Assembly: GCF_014644535.1 (NCBI RefSeq)
Contig: NZ_BMKW01000005.1
Coordinates: 310,001-374,000, forward strand
DNA from: Neoroseomonas lacus
GTDB lineage: Bacteria > Pseudomonadota > Alphaproteobacteria > Acetobacterales > Acetobacteraceae
Length of the DNA: 64,000 nucleotides
Direction of reading: 5' to 3'
This document shows positions 25,102-34,488 of this stretch, piece by piece (position 1 is the stretch's first letter; each line of letters opens with the position of its first letter). The notes below the pieces were generated by a model, which saw only the letters and a program-made list of their open reading frames with translations, did no database searches and was not told the DNA's origin. The position numbers and the translations under genes are program-made.

Positions 25102-26283
25102 ATGACCCGCAGCGTCACCATCCTCGGCAGCACGGGCTCAGTCGGCCGCAGCACCGTCGCCCTTCTCGACGAAGCCCCCGAAGGCGCTTTCCGCATCGAG
25201 GCGCTGGTTGCCCATCGCGACGTCATCGCCCTGGCGGCCCAGGCGCGGCGCCTGGGCGCGCGGCTGGCGGTCGTCGCCGATCCGGCCAGCTACCAGGCAC
25301 TGTGTGACGCGCTGTCCGGCACCGGCATCGAGGCCGCGGCCGGGCCGGAGGCGGTGGTCGCCGCCGCGGCGCGCCCGGTTGACTGGACCATGGCGGCCAT
25401 CGTCGGCGCGGCGGGCCTGCCGGCCATCCTCGCCGCCGTGTCGCGCGGTGGCGTGCTGGCGCTGGCCAACAAGGAAAGCCTGGTCTGCGCCGGCGAGATC
25501 GTGCTGGCCACGGCCAGGGCCGGGGGTGCGACGCTGCTGCCGGTCGATTCCGAACACAACGCCATTTTCCAGGCGCTCGAGGCGCGCGGCACGGCGGCCG
25601 ACCCCTATGCCACGGTCGAGAAGATCGTGCTGACGGCCTCCGGTGGCCCGTGCCGCACCATGTCCCTGGCGGAGATGGCCTCCGTCACGCCGGAGGCCGC
25701 CGTGCGCCACCCGGTGTGGTCGATGGGGGCGAAGATCTCGATCGATTCCGCCACCATGATGAACAAGGGGCTGGAACTGATCGAAGCGGTGCGCCTGTTC
25801 CCGGTGCCCGAGGCGCGGGTCGAGGTGCTGGTCCATCCGCAATCGACGGTGCATGGCCTGGTGCAATACGCCGATGGGTCGGTGGTGGCGCAGCTTGGCT
25901 CGCCGGACATGCGCACGCCGATCGCCCATGCGCTGGCCTGGCCGGCGCGGATGATGTCGTCCGTCCCGCGGCTTGATCTCGTCACACTGGGGCGGCTCGA
26001 CTTCTATGCGCCCGATCCCGTTCGTTTCCCTGCGTTACGGCTGGCGCGGGAGGCCTTGCGGGCGGGCGCCGGGGCAACCACCATATTGAACGCGGCGAAT
26101 GAAACAGCAGTCGGGCTGTTCCTGAGCCGCCACATCGGCTTCCTGGATATCGCCGCCGTGGTTGAGGAGACGTTGACCCGGCTCGGCGCGCCGGAGGTGG
26201 CGGATCTCGCCGCCATCCTGGCGCTGGACGGGGCGGCGCGTGTGGAGGCGGCGAGGATCGCCGCGGAACGGGCGGCTGCCTGA
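25102..26283 (+). CDS. dxr: 1-deoxy-D-xylulose 5-phosphate reductoisomerase
   Basis: 393 residues, second step of the non-mevalonate (MEP) isoprenoid pathway, NADPH-dependent. Visible: NADPH-binding VTILGSTGSVGRST, ANKESLVCAG, LLPVDSEHNAIFQ, and the substrate and metal region MGAKISIDSATMMNKGLE, followed by QLGSPDMRTPI. The chosen ATG (MTRSVTILGST) fits the family; an upstream GTG at 25066 lies inside the repeat. The usual ribosome binding site position is occupied by the second hairpin of that repeat, so initiation may be coupled or altered. Confidence 0.96.
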   Translation: MTRSVTILGSTGSVGRSTVALLDEAPEGAFRIEALVAHRDVIALAAQARRLGARLAVVADPASYQALCDALSGTGIEAAAGPEAVVAAAARPVDWTMAAIVGAAGLPAILAAVSRGGVLALANKESLVCAGEIVLATARAGGATLLPVDSEHNAIFQALEARGTAADPYATVEKIVLTASGGPCRTMSLAEMASVTPEAAVRHPVWSMGAKISIDSATMMNKGLELIEAVRLFPVPEARVEVLVHPQSTVHGLVQYADGSVVAQLGSPDMRTPIAHALAWPARMMSSVPRLDLVTLGRLDFYAPDPVRFPALRLAREALRAGAGATTILNAANETAVGLFLSRHIGFLDIAAVVEETLTRLGAPEVADLAAILALDGAARVEAARIAAERAAA

Positions 26284-26312
26284 GCGGCACCGCGCAACCG
26301 GAAACGGACCCT

Positions 26313-27413
26313 ATGGAATTCCTGCCTGAGCCCTTCCGCACCATCATTTCCTTCGCCGTGGTGCTCGGCGTTCTGATCTTCGTGCATGAGCTGGGCCACT
26401 ACCTCGCCGCCCGTTGGCGCGGCGTGCATGTCGAGCGCTTCTCGATCGGCTTCGGCCGCGCGGTTGCCACCTGGACCGACAAGCGCGGCTGCGAATGGCA
26501 GGTCGGCTGGATCCCGCTCGGCGGTTACGTGAAAATGCACGGGATGGAACATGCCGGGGAGGTCGAGCCCGACCCCGCCGCCTATCGCCCCGGCGAGGCC
26601 TTCCATGAAAAGAGTGTGGGCGACCGCGCCATCGTGGTCGCCGCAGGGCCGATCTTCAATTTCCTGCTCGCCGCGGTGTTGTTCGCCGGCATCTTCGCGA
26701 CGGTAGGCCGGCCGGTCGGCACCACCGCGGTCCAGACTGTAGTGGCCGGTTCGGCGGCCGAACGCGCCGGGCTACAGCCGGGCGACCGCATTCTGGCGCT
26801 GGATGGCGAACGGGTGACCCGGTTCGAGGAACTCCAGCACCACATCCAGCCGCGCGCCGGGCAGCCGGTCGAGGTGCTGGTGCGTCGCGGCGAGAACGAG
26901 GTGAAGGTCATCGCCACGCCGATCGCGCGGGCCGAGGACGGACGCGGCATGCTCGGCGTCACCGGCGGGGTGATCGAACGTGAACGGCTCGACCCCGCAA
27001 GCGCCGTGGTGGCCGGCACTTGGCACATGATCTCGGTCTCGGGCCAGACCCTGGCCGGCGTCTGGCAGATGATCAGCGGCGCACGCAGTGCCGATGAGAT
27101 CGGCGGCCCGCTGCGCATCGCGCAAATGTCAGGCGAAGTCGCCGAGATGGGAATTTTGTCTCTAGTGACCTTCATTGCCCTGCTCTCGGTCAATCTGGCC
27201 CTGATCAACCTCTTCCCGATCCCGATCCTCGATGGTGGCCATCTGGTGTTCTACGCGGCGGAGGCCATTCGCGGTCGGCCACTGACGGTCCGAGCGCAGG
27301 AATACGCCTTCCGCGGCGGCTTCGCGCTGCTGGCGACGCTGATGATCCTGGCCACCTGGAACGACCTCACGCAGCTGGGCGTGGTGCGCTGGGTGTCGTC
27401 CCTGATCGGCTGA
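26313..27413 (+). CDS. rseP: RseP-type site-2 intramembrane zinc metalloprotease
   Basis: 366 residues. The zinc motif HELGH is at 25-29 in the first membrane helix; one PDZ domain is at about 125-205 (VVAGSAAERAGLQPGDRILAL); and the last membrane segments carry NLFPIPILDGGHLVF, the third ligand region. Only one PDZ domain is present instead of the two in enterobacterial RseP, which is common in alphaproteobacteria. It cleaves anti-sigma factors or signal peptides in the inner membrane. Conserved position between dxr and bamA. Confidence 0.96.
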   Translation: MEFLPEPFRTIISFAVVLGVLIFVHELGHYLAARWRGVHVERFSIGFGRAVATWTDKRGCEWQVGWIPLGGYVKMHGMEHAGEVEPDPAAYRPGEAFHEKSVGDRAIVVAAGPIFNFLLAAVLFAGIFATVGRPVGTTAVQTVVAGSAAERAGLQPGDRILALDGERVTRFEELQHHIQPRAGQPVEVLVRRGENEVKVIATPIARAEDGRGMLGVTGGVIERERLDPASAVVAGTWHMISVSGQTLAGVWQMISGARSADEIGGPLRIAQMSGEVAEMGILSLVTFIALLSVNLALINLFPIPILDGGHLVFYAAEAIRGRPLTVRAQEYAFRGGFALLATLMILATWNDLTQLGVVRWVSSLIG

Positions 27414-27618
27414 AGCGCCCCTCGCACGGGGTATTGCCTGACCAACCCTGGCGCCGGGACGACCGTGCCAGGGGAGGCGGGTGAGGGTGGGTTGTGCCGC
27501 CCGCTTCCACGGCCGTGCCTTGTTCATGCCGCGATCAGGCGCCAAGGGGTGACGCCGGACGGGGACCTCGGCTAGTGTCCGCTCCCTCCGCCCGCCCCCA
27601 AGATCAGGTGCCGATTCG

Positions 27619-29931
27619 TTGAAAAGCCTGCGCACCCTCCTCGTCGTCCTCGCCGCGTTGTTCGTGGCGCTCCCTTCCTCGGCGCAAGCGCCCGGACGCG
27701 TGACCGCGATCGAGGTCCAGGGCAATCAGCGCATCGAAGCGGATACCATCCGCTCGTACATGCTGGTGCAGCCCGGCGGCACGGCCGACCCCGACCAGCT
27801 GGACCGCAGCCTGCGCGCCCTATTCGCGACCGGGCTGTTCCGCGACGTCGAGATCCGCCCCGACGGCACCCGCGTGATCGTGCGGGTGGTCGAGAACCCG
27901 CTGGTCAATCGCGTGGGCTTCGAGGGCAACCGCCGAATCACCAGCGAAATCCTGCGCGGCGAAGTGCAACTGCGCGCCCGCTCGGTGTTCACGCCCGCCG
28001 CCGCCCAGGCCGACCGCCAGCGGATCCTCGAGATCTACGCCCGCCGCGGCCGCTTCGGCGCGACAGTGGAACCCAAGATCATCGAACTCGACCAGAACCG
28101 CGTCGACGTCGTCTTCGAGATCAATGAGGGTGCCACGGCGCTGGTCGCGCGCATCAACTTCGTCGGCAACAGCGATTATTCCGACAGCCGGCTCAAGGAG
28201 GTCATCGCGACGCGCGAGCAGGCTTGGTACCGGCTCCTGTCGACCTCCGACAACTACGACCCCGACCGGCTCGCCTTCGATCGCGAATTGCTGCGCCGAT
28301 TCTATCTGCGCCAGGGCTATGCCGACGTGCAGATCACCGGCGCGACCGCGGAACTGGCCCCTGATCGCAGTGGCTTCTTCCTGACCTATACGATCGACGA
28401 AGGGCCGCGCTATCGGATCGGCGACGTGCAGGTCACCAGCACGCTGCGCGGTCTCGACCCCGCGTCGGTGCAGCGCGAGATCCCGATCTCGCCCGGCGAC
28501 TGGTACGATGGCGACGCCGTGGAGCGTGCCGACACGCTGCTGACCGACCTGCTGGTCGCGCGCGGCTTCTCCTTCGCCAATGTCGAGCCGCGCGTCGTGC
28601 GCAATCGCGAGGAACGCAAGGTCGAGCTGACCTTCGAGGTTTCGGAAGGTCCGCGCGCCTTCGTCGAGCGGATCGAGATCAACGGCAACACCCGCACGCA
28701 GGACCGTGTCATCCGCCGCGAATTCCGGCTGGCCGAAGGCGATCCGCTGATCACCCAGCAGGTGCGCCGCTCGCGTGAGCGTATCCGCGCCCTGGGCTTC
28801 TTCTCCGATGTGCAGGTCAACTCGACACCCGGCTCGGCGCCGGACCGCGTGATCCTGAACACCCAGGTGACTGAGCGGGCGACCGGCGAGTTCACCCTCG
28901 GTGGCGGTTATTCGACCGATGCCGGCTTCCTCGCCGACGTTGGCCTGCGCGAGCGCAATCTGCTCGGCACCGGCGTCGATGCGCGCGCCAACGTGACGCT
29001 GGCGCAGAAGCGCAGCCAGGTGGACATCTCGGTCACCGACCCGCAATTCCTCGAGCGCAACCTCGCCGCCGGCGCCGACGTGTTCCTCGTGCAGCGGAAC
29101 CTGCAGTCCACCTCGGGCTACAATGAGCGGCGTGCCGGCTTCGTTGCGCGCATGGGCTACGAGATCAACGAGCGGCTGCGCCAGACCTGGTCCTACTCGC
29201 TGGTCAATCGCAATCTCTATGACGTCGATTCCTCGACGTCGCGGTTCATCCAGGAGCAGGCCGGCACGACGCTGCTGAGCCAGGTTTCCACCACCATCAC
29301 CTACGACCATCGCGACAGCCGCATCGAGCCGCGCGACGGCTACGTGGTGCGTGGCGGCGCCGACCTCGCCGGCCTCGGTGGCGATGTCTACTACGTCCGT
29401 CTGCGCGGCGACGGGCAGTATTACATTCCGTTCGAGCAGTTGCTGGGCGACCCGGACTACGTGCTGGTCTTCGCCGTGGGCGGCGGCTGGCTGCTGCCCT
29501 ACAATGGCGGCAACAGCCGCATCGTCGACCGCTTCTTCCTCGGCGGCGAGAATTTGCGCGGCTTCGCCATCGGCGGCGCCGGCCCGCGCGACGTCTCAAC
29601 CAACGATGCCCTTGGCGGCCAGATCATCTGGACCTCCTCGGCGGAGTTCCGCTTCCCGCTGCCGCTGCCGGCCGAACTGGGCCTGGGCGGGCGCGTGTTT
29701 GTCGATGTCGGCGGCAACTATGAACTGCCGACCAACGTCAATGACACGGGTTGCCCAAGCAACGTGCCGAACTGCGTGCGCGACGATGCTTCGCCGCGCG
29801 TTGGCATCGGCTTCGGCTTCTCCTGGCGGAGCCCGATCGGCCTCATCAACATCGACCTCGCGCAGGCCGTGGTGAAGAAGTCCTACGATGAGACTCAGGT
29901 CTTCCGCCTTGGCTTCGGCACGCGCTTCTGA
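27619..29931 (+). CDS. bamA: Outer membrane protein assembly factor BamA
   Basis: 770 residues with a signal peptide (SLRTLLVVLAALFVALPSSAQA), five POTRA domains (about 30-350, each with a glycine-rich GNxR or similar repeat such as VQGNQRIEADTI, FEGNRRITSEIL, INGNTRTQDRVI) and a 16-stranded barrel. The loop L6 motif GGENLRGFAIGG carries the conserved RGF and the C-terminal Phe ends the protein (GFGTRF). The start is TTG at 27619 without a clear ribosome binding site. It inserts beta-barrel proteins; the Skp-like chaperone gene follows. Confidence 0.97.
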   Translation: MKSLRTLLVVLAALFVALPSSAQAPGRVTAIEVQGNQRIEADTIRSYMLVQPGGTADPDQLDRSLRALFATGLFRDVEIRPDGTRVIVRVVENPLVNRVGFEGNRRITSEILRGEVQLRARSVFTPAAAQADRQRILEIYARRGRFGATVEPKIIELDQNRVDVVFEINEGATALVARINFVGNSDYSDSRLKEVIATREQAWYRLLSTSDNYDPDRLAFDRELLRRFYLRQGYADVQITGATAELAPDRSGFFLTYTIDEGPRYRIGDVQVTSTLRGLDPASVQREIPISPGDWYDGDAVERADTLLTDLLVARGFSFANVEPRVVRNREERKVELTFEVSEGPRAFVERIEINGNTRTQDRVIRREFRLAEGDPLITQQVRRSRERIRALGFFSDVQVNSTPGSAPDRVILNTQVTERATGEFTLGGGYSTDAGFLADVGLRERNLLGTGVDARANVTLAQKRSQVDISVTDPQFLERNLAAGADVFLVQRNLQSTSGYNERRAGFVARMGYEINERLRQTWSYSLVNRNLYDVDSSTSRFIQEQAGTTLLSQVSTTITYDHRDSRIEPRDGYVVRGGADLAGLGGDVYYVRLRGDGQYYIPFEQLLGDPDYVLVFAVGGGWLLPYNGGNSRIVDRFFLGGENLRGFAIGGAGPRDVSTNDALGGQIIWTSSAEFRFPLPLPAELGLGGRVFVDVGGNYELPTNVNDTGCPSNVPNCVRDDASPRVGIGFGFSWRSPIGLINIDLAQAVVKKSYDETQVFRLGFGTRF

Positions 29932-29948
29932 TTCAGGAAATAGCTGAC

Positions 29949-30704
29949 ATGGCCCGTATTCTTCCGGCCGCCTTCGCGGCCCTGCTCATTGCCTCCCCTG
30001 CCGTCGCGCAACAACAGCAGTGGTTCGTGCCCGGCCAGCCACAGCAGCAGCAGCAACAACAGCGTCCCCCGCGCCCGGCACAGCAGGGCCAGCGGCCCGC
30101 CCAGGCGCCCGCCCAGGCCCCGGTTCAGGCACCGCCGGCGCTGGCTCCCGGCCAGCCGCCGCCTGCCCCGGTGATCGGCATTGTGGACGTGCCTGAAATC
30201 CAGCGTGTCTCCTCCGCCTTCACCCAGGTGCGTGAAGCGATCGAGCAGCGCCGCGGCCGGCTCAACGAGGATCTGCAGCGCGAACAGCAGTCATGGCGCG
30301 ATGCGCAGCAGCGCCTCGCCACCGATCGCCCGACCCTGACGCCCGAGCAACTGCGCACCCGCGAGCGCGAATTGCAGGACCGCATCACCGATAGCCAGCG
30401 CGTGCTGCGCGAACGCGCCCGCGACATCGAGCAACTCGCGCAGGGCGCGCTGCGCGAGATCGAGCAGGCGCTCGGCATCGTCATCCGCCAGGTGGCCAGC
30501 AGCCGCAACGTCAACATCGTGCTGCCGCGTCCGCTGGTCATCTTCAACGAGCCGCCCTTCGACCTGACCGAGGAAGTCGCGGCGCAGCTCAACCGCATGA
30601 TCCCGAACGTGACGCTGCCGGCCGAGACCGGTGACGCCCCGGCTGCCCCGGCTCCGGCGGCGGCGGCTCCGGCCGCACCGGCCCGGGGCCAGCGGCGGAA
30701 CTGA
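29949..30704 (+). CDS. skp: OmpH/Skp-family periplasmic chaperone with Gln/Pro-rich linker
   Basis: 251 residues, longer than the usual 160-180. A signal peptide (ARILPAAFAALLIASPAVA) is followed by an unusual Gln/Pro/Ala-rich stretch of about 50 residues coded by CAG/CAA runs (about 30020-30170), then the Skp core: IGIVDVPEIQRVSSAFTQVREAIEQRRG, long coiled-coil arms (LNEDLQREQQSWRDAQQRL ... LRERARDIEQLAQG) and VNIVLPRPLVIFNEPPFDLTEEV. The C-terminus is Ala/Pro-rich. It escorts outer membrane proteins to BamA. Confidence 0.9.
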   Translation: MARILPAAFAALLIASPAVAQQQQWFVPGQPQQQQQQQRPPRPAQQGQRPAQAPAQAPVQAPPALAPGQPPPAPVIGIVDVPEIQRVSSAFTQVREAIEQRRGRLNEDLQREQQSWRDAQQRLATDRPTLTPEQLRTRERELQDRITDSQRVLRERARDIEQLAQGALREIEQALGIVIRQVASSRNVNIVLPRPLVIFNEPPFDLTEEVAAQLNRMIPNVTLPAETGDAPAAPAPAAAAPAAPARGQRRN

Positions 30705-30709
30705 CCGGT

Positions 30710-31753
30710 ATGGGCGCGGATCCGCGCTTCTTCCTCGCGCATGGCCCAATCGCCCTTTCGGCGATCGCGGCGGCGGCGGGCGTGACGCTCGCCGAAGGCG
30801 AGGACCGGCTGTTCGCCGACGTCGCACCGCTCGGCGATGCCGGACCGCAGGAAGTCGCCTTCCTCGAAGGCCGTCGCATGCTCGCGGCCTTGCGGGAAAC
30901 CCGCGCCGGTGCCGTGTTGGTGGCTGCGGCGGCCGCCAAGGACGTGCCCGCGGGCTGCATCGCCTTGGTCACGGAAACACCGCAGCTCGCCTATGCGCGG
31001 GTAGCCGCCTTGTTCCATCCGCGCCCCGTGCCCGTGGCCAGCATTCACCCGACAGCCGTGGTGGCGCCCGATGCGCGGATCGGCGCCGGCACCGAGATCG
31101 GGCCGTACGCCGTGATCGGCGCCGGCGCCGAGATCGGCGAAGACTGCGTCATCGGCGCGCAGGCCGTGGTCGGCGGCGGCTGTGTGCTCGGCGCCCGGTC
31201 GGTTCTGCGGGCGCAGGCCTCGATGGAATATTGCATCGCCGGGGCCGGCGTTGTGCTGCACCAGGGCGCCCGGGTCGGCAATGAAGGCTTCGGCTTTATC
31301 ACCACCAAGGCGGGCGAACATGTGACCGTGCCGCAGATCGGCCGCGTCATCCTCGGTGACGGCGTCGAGATCGGCGCCAATTCCTGCGTCGATCGCGGCG
31401 CCGGCGGCGATACGGTGCTGGGGCCGGGGACACGCCTCGACAACCTCGTGCAGATTGGCCACAACGTGAAGACGGGTCGCGGGTGCGTGATCGTGGCCCA
31501 GGTCGGCATCGCCGGCTCGGCCGAACTCGGCGACTATGTGGTGGTCGCCGCCCAGGCGGGGCTGGTCGGCCACATCAAGGTTGGCGCCCAGGCGCGCATC
31601 GGTGCCCAGGCGGGTGTGATGAACGACGTGCCGGCCGCCACTGACGTGGTCGGCAGCCCGGCATGGCCGGCGCGCGAGACGCTGCGCGCCTTCGCTAGGC
31701 TGCGGCAGTTGGCGGCAACCAAAAGGGACGGGACATCGGGCGGGACGCCATGA
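30710..31753 (+). CDS. lpxD: UDP-3-O-(3-hydroxyacyl)glucosamine N-acyltransferase
   Basis: 347 residues. The third lipid A step adds a second hydroxyacyl chain. N-terminal uridine-binding domain to about residue 105, then a left-handed beta-helix of hexapeptide repeats (GAGTEIGPYAVIGAGAEIGE ...), the GNEGFGFITT loop with the usual insertion, QIGHNVKTGRGCVIVAQVGIAGS with the catalytic His, and a C-terminal helix. Its last bases overlap the fabZ start (ATGA). Confidence 0.96.
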   Translation: MGADPRFFLAHGPIALSAIAAAAGVTLAEGEDRLFADVAPLGDAGPQEVAFLEGRRMLAALRETRAGAVLVAAAAAKDVPAGCIALVTETPQLAYARVAALFHPRPVPVASIHPTAVVAPDARIGAGTEIGPYAVIGAGAEIGEDCVIGAQAVVGGGCVLGARSVLRAQASMEYCIAGAGVVLHQGARVGNEGFGFITTKAGEHVTVPQIGRVILGDGVEIGANSCVDRGAGGDTVLGPGTRLDNLVQIGHNVKTGRGCVIVAQVGIAGSAELGDYVVVAAQAGLVGHIKVGAQARIGAQAGVMNDVPAATDVVGSPAWPARETLRAFARLRQLAATKRDGTSGGTP

Positions 31754-32232
31754 CCAGCGACAACGAGAAACCGGCCGCCGCGCCGCGCGTGATCGAGAGC
31801 TTCGACATCGCGCAGATCATGAACGCCATCCCGCACCGCTACCCCATGCTGCTGGTGGACCGGGTGGTGGACATGGTGCTGGGCGAATCCTGCACCGGCA
31901 TCAAGAACGTCACCATCAACGAGAACTTCTTCCAGGGCCATTTCCCGTCCATGCCGGTGATGCCCGGCGTGCTGATCATCGAATGCATGGCGCAGACGGC
32001 GGCCGTGCTGGTGGTCACGACGCTCGGGCCGGCCTGGCAGGGCAAGCTCGTCTATTTCATGTCCGTCGAGGAAGCGAAGTTCCGCAAACCGGTGGTCCCT
32101 GGCGACCAGATGCGCGTCGACGTCGTCAAGCAGCGCCAGCGCAGCAACATCTGGAAGTTCTCCGCGGAGGCGAAGGTGGACGGCAAGGTGGTGGCCGAGG
32201 CGACCTACACTGCCATGATCCTGGACCGCTAA
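31750..32232 (+). CDS. fabZ: 3-hydroxyacyl-ACP dehydratase FabZ
   Basis: 160 residues with a hot-dog fold: IMNAIPHRYPMLLVDRVVDM, the active-site GHFPSMPVMPGVLIIECMAQ with catalytic His and Glu, and AKFRKPVVPGDQMRVDV. It supplies unsaturated acyl-ACP in fatty acid synthesis; the same hydroxyacyl-ACP pool feeds lipid A. Four-base overlap with lpxD. Confidence 0.97.
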   Translation: MTSDNEKPAAAPRVIESFDIAQIMNAIPHRYPMLLVDRVVDMVLGESCTGIKNVTINENFFQGHFPSMPVMPGVLIIECMAQTAAVLVVTTLGPAWQGKLVYFMSVEEAKFRKPVVPGDQMRVDVVKQRQRSNIWKFSAEAKVDGKVVAEATYTAMILDR

Positions 32233-32236
32233 ACGC

Positions 32237-33058
32237 ATGACCCATATCCATCCCACCGCGGCGGTTGCCCCGGGCGCCGTCATCGGTGAGGGCTGCCACA
32301 TTGGTCCGGCCTGCGTGGTCGGGCCTGACGTGGTGCTCGAGGCCGGCGTCGAACTGCTCTCCCATGTCGTGGTGGACGGGCATACGCGCCTGGGTGCCGG
32401 CGTGAAGGTGTTCCCCTTCGCGACCATCGGCATGGCGCCGCAGGACCTGAAATACAAAGGCGAGCCGACGCGCTGCGAGATCGGCGCCCGCACCCTGGTG
32501 CGCGAGCACGCGACGATCCATCGCGGCAGTGTCGGCGGCCATGGCGTCACCACGATCGGCACCGATTGCATGATCATGGCGGTCGCCCATGTCGCGCATG
32601 ACTGTACGCTCCATGACCGGGTGATCCTCGCCAACAACGTCATGCTCGGCGGCCATGTCGAGATCGGCGACACCGTCTTCGTCGGCGGCGGTACAGCGAT
32701 CCATCAATTCGTGCGCATCGGCCGCCAGGCGGTGATCGGCGGCATGAGCGGTGTCGAGGCGGATGTGATCCCCTACGGCTCCGCCATGGGCAACCGGGCG
32801 CGGATGATCGGGTTGAACCTGATCGGGTTGAAGCGGCGCGGCTTCACCCGGCCGCAGATCCACGCACTGCGCGCCGCCTTCCGCCTGTTGTTCAAGGAAC
32901 CCGGCGTGTTCAGCGAACGCTTGGCGTCGGCCGAGGCGCGGTGGCTCGATGAAGCGCCGGTCGCCGAGATCTTCGCCTTCATCAAGGCGCCGTCCAAGCG
33001 TGGCCTGTGCAAGGCCGGCCGCGACACCGACACCGCCGACGACGACGAGGAAGGCTGA
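32237..33058 (+). CDS. lpxA: UDP-N-acetylglucosamine O-acyltransferase
   Basis: 273 residues, first lipid A step. Hexapeptide repeats from residue 2 (IHPTAAVAPGAVIGEGCHIGP), the catalytic His in MAVAHVAHDCTLHD, the acyl-ruler segment and a helical C-terminal domain starting RRGFTRPQIHALRAAFRLLF. It lies four bases after the fabZ stop in the normal lpxD-fabZ-lpxA order. Confidence 0.97.
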   Translation: MTHIHPTAAVAPGAVIGEGCHIGPACVVGPDVVLEAGVELLSHVVVDGHTRLGAGVKVFPFATIGMAPQDLKYKGEPTRCEIGARTLVREHATIHRGSVGGHGVTTIGTDCMIMAVAHVAHDCTLHDRVILANNVMLGGHVEIGDTVFVGGGTAIHQFVRIGRQAVIGGMSGVEADVIPYGSAMGNRARMIGLNLIGLKRRGFTRPQIHALRAAFRLLFKEPGVFSERLASAEARWLDEAPVAEIFAFIKAPSKRGLCKAGRDTDTADDDEEG

Positions 33059-33068
33059 GCGCCCCGCC

Positions 33069-33920
33069 ATGGGCGCTGCCGAGCCCCTTGGCATCATCGC
33101 CGGCGGCGGCGGGCTGCCGGTGCGCATCGCTGAAGCGGTAGCGGCGTCGGGCCGGCCGGTGGTGGTGGCCGTGCTCGACGGGCATGGCGATGCGCAGGCC
33201 TATGGCGCCTATCCGTCGCGTTCCTTCCGCTGGGGGCTGGTGGCGCAGCTGCTCGTGTGGCTGAAGGCGCAGGGCGTGCGCCAGCTGGTGCTGGCCGGCA
33301 CTGTGTCGCGCCCCTCCATCCTGTCGCTGCGACCCGATGCGGCGGGGATGAAGCTGCTGGCGCGGGTCGGCCGTGCCGCCTTCAGCGGCGATGATTCCAT
33401 CCTGCGCGCGGTGATGAAGGTGCTGGATGAGGAGGGCTTCGAGGTGCTGGGCGCGCAGGAGGTGCTGGCCGGGCTGTTACCGCCGGCCGCCCTGCTGGCC
33501 GGAGCGGCGCCGGATGAACTCGCGCGGGCGGATATCCAGCGCGGCATCGCGGTCTGCCGGGCGCTCGGCATCGCTGATGTCGGGCAGGGCTGCGTGGTGC
33601 AGCACGGCCTGGTGCTGGCGGTCGAGGCGATCGAGGGCACCGATGCGATGCTCGCCCGCTGCGGCCCGCTGCATCGCGAGGGGCCGGGCGGCGTGCTGGT
33701 GAAATGCCTCAAGCCCGGCCAGTCGCGTTTGGCCGACCTGCCGACCATCGGGCCGCGCACGGTCGATGGTGCGATTTCAGCGGGGCTGCGCGGCTTGGCC
33801 TTCGAGGCCAACGGCACCATCCTCCTGGAACGCGAGGCCACCATCGCGCGGGCCGCGGCGGCGGGTATCTTCCTGCTCGCCTTCGATCCCGCCGAGTACA
33901 ACGAAGGAACGACAGCATGA
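33069..33920 (+). CDS. lpxI: UDP-2,3-diacylglucosamine pyrophosphatase, LpxI type
   Basis: 283 residues. LpxI replaces LpxH in many alphaproteobacteria. Landmarks: [37 protein letters not shown], the shared DUF1009 core [23 protein letters not shown], and [23 protein letters not shown]. The ATG at 33069 follows lpxA by ten bases. The lpxB gene that normally comes next is not in this window. Confidence 0.94.
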   Translation: MGAAEPLGIIAGGGGLPVRIAEAVAASGRPVVVAVLDGHGDAQAYGAYPSRSFRWGLVAQLLVWLKAQGVRQLVLAGTVSRPSILSLRPDAAGMKLLARVGRAAFSGDDSILRAVMKVLDEEGFEVLGAQEVLAGLLPPAALLAGAAPDELARADIQRGIAVCRALGIADVGQGCVVQHGLVLAVEAIEGTDAMLARCGPLHREGPGGVLVKCLKPGQSRLADLPTIGPRTVDGAISAGLRGLAFEANGTILLEREATIARAAAAGIFLLAFDPAEYNEGTTA

Positions 33921-34312
33921 GCCAGAGCCGCTTCCTGCACACCATGATCCGGGTCGGCGACCTCGACCGGTCCATCGCCTTCTACACCAAGCTGCTCGGC
34001 ATGAAGGAACTGCGCCGCAACGACGTGCCGGCGGGCAAGTACACGCTCGTCTTCCTCGGCTACGGCACCGGCAATGCCGAAGGCCAGGGCGAGATCGAGC
34101 TGACCTACAATTACGGCGTCGAGAAGTATGAGCAGGGCACCGCCTTCGGGCATCTCGCCGTCGCCATGCCGGATGTCGCGGCGGCCTGCGAAGCGGTGCG
34201 CGCCGGCGGTGGCAAGGTGACGCGGGAGGCCGGGCCGGTGAAGCACGGCACCACCATCATCGCCTTCGTCGAAGACCCCGATGGCTACAAGATTGAACTG
34301 ATCCAGCGGTAA
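33917..34312 (+). CDS. gloA: Lactoylglutathione lyase (glyoxalase I)
   Basis: 131 residues of two paired glyoxalase repeats: [27 protein letters not shown], with the metal His; [17 protein letters not shown] with the metal Glu; FGHLAVAM with the second His; and [15 protein letters not shown] with the second Glu. Detoxifies methylglyoxal. The start ATGA overlaps the lpxI stop, so gloA is translationally attached to the lipid A operon in place of lpxB. Confidence 0.94.
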   Translation: MSQSRFLHTMIRVGDLDRSIAFYTKLLGMKELRRNDVPAGKYTLVFLGYGTGNAEGQGEIELTYNYGVEKYEQGTAFGHLAVAMPDVAAACEAVRAGGGKVTREAGPVKHGTTIIAFVEDPDGYKIELIQR

Positions 34313-34320
34313 ACCGTGTG

Positions 34321-34350
34321 CCATCGGCGCGTCGCTCGGCGCGCCGATGG
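34321..34350 (+). terminator. 11-bp hairpin at the end of the lpx-gloA operon
   Basis: CCATCGGCGCG with an 8-nt loop pairing with CGCGCCGATGG, starting eight bases after the gloA stop. Stable and well placed to end the long rpsB-to-gloA transcript, though the T-run is weak. Confidence 0.6.
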
Positions 34351-34488
34351 TCACCTCCCGTGCTGATGCCGCAGCGGCGTGCCGTGGCTGGCCCGCCTGC
34401 CAAGCGGCCGGGCTGCCGCGCTAGACTTGGGACTCTTCTGCGGCCGTGGAGCGGGCCGATGTCGCGTCGGGCGCTCCCCGGGGAAGAT

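Noticed and set aside
27820..29310. 496-codon minus-strand frame inside bamA
   Set aside because: Antisense shadow of bamA with no ribosome binding site or motif.
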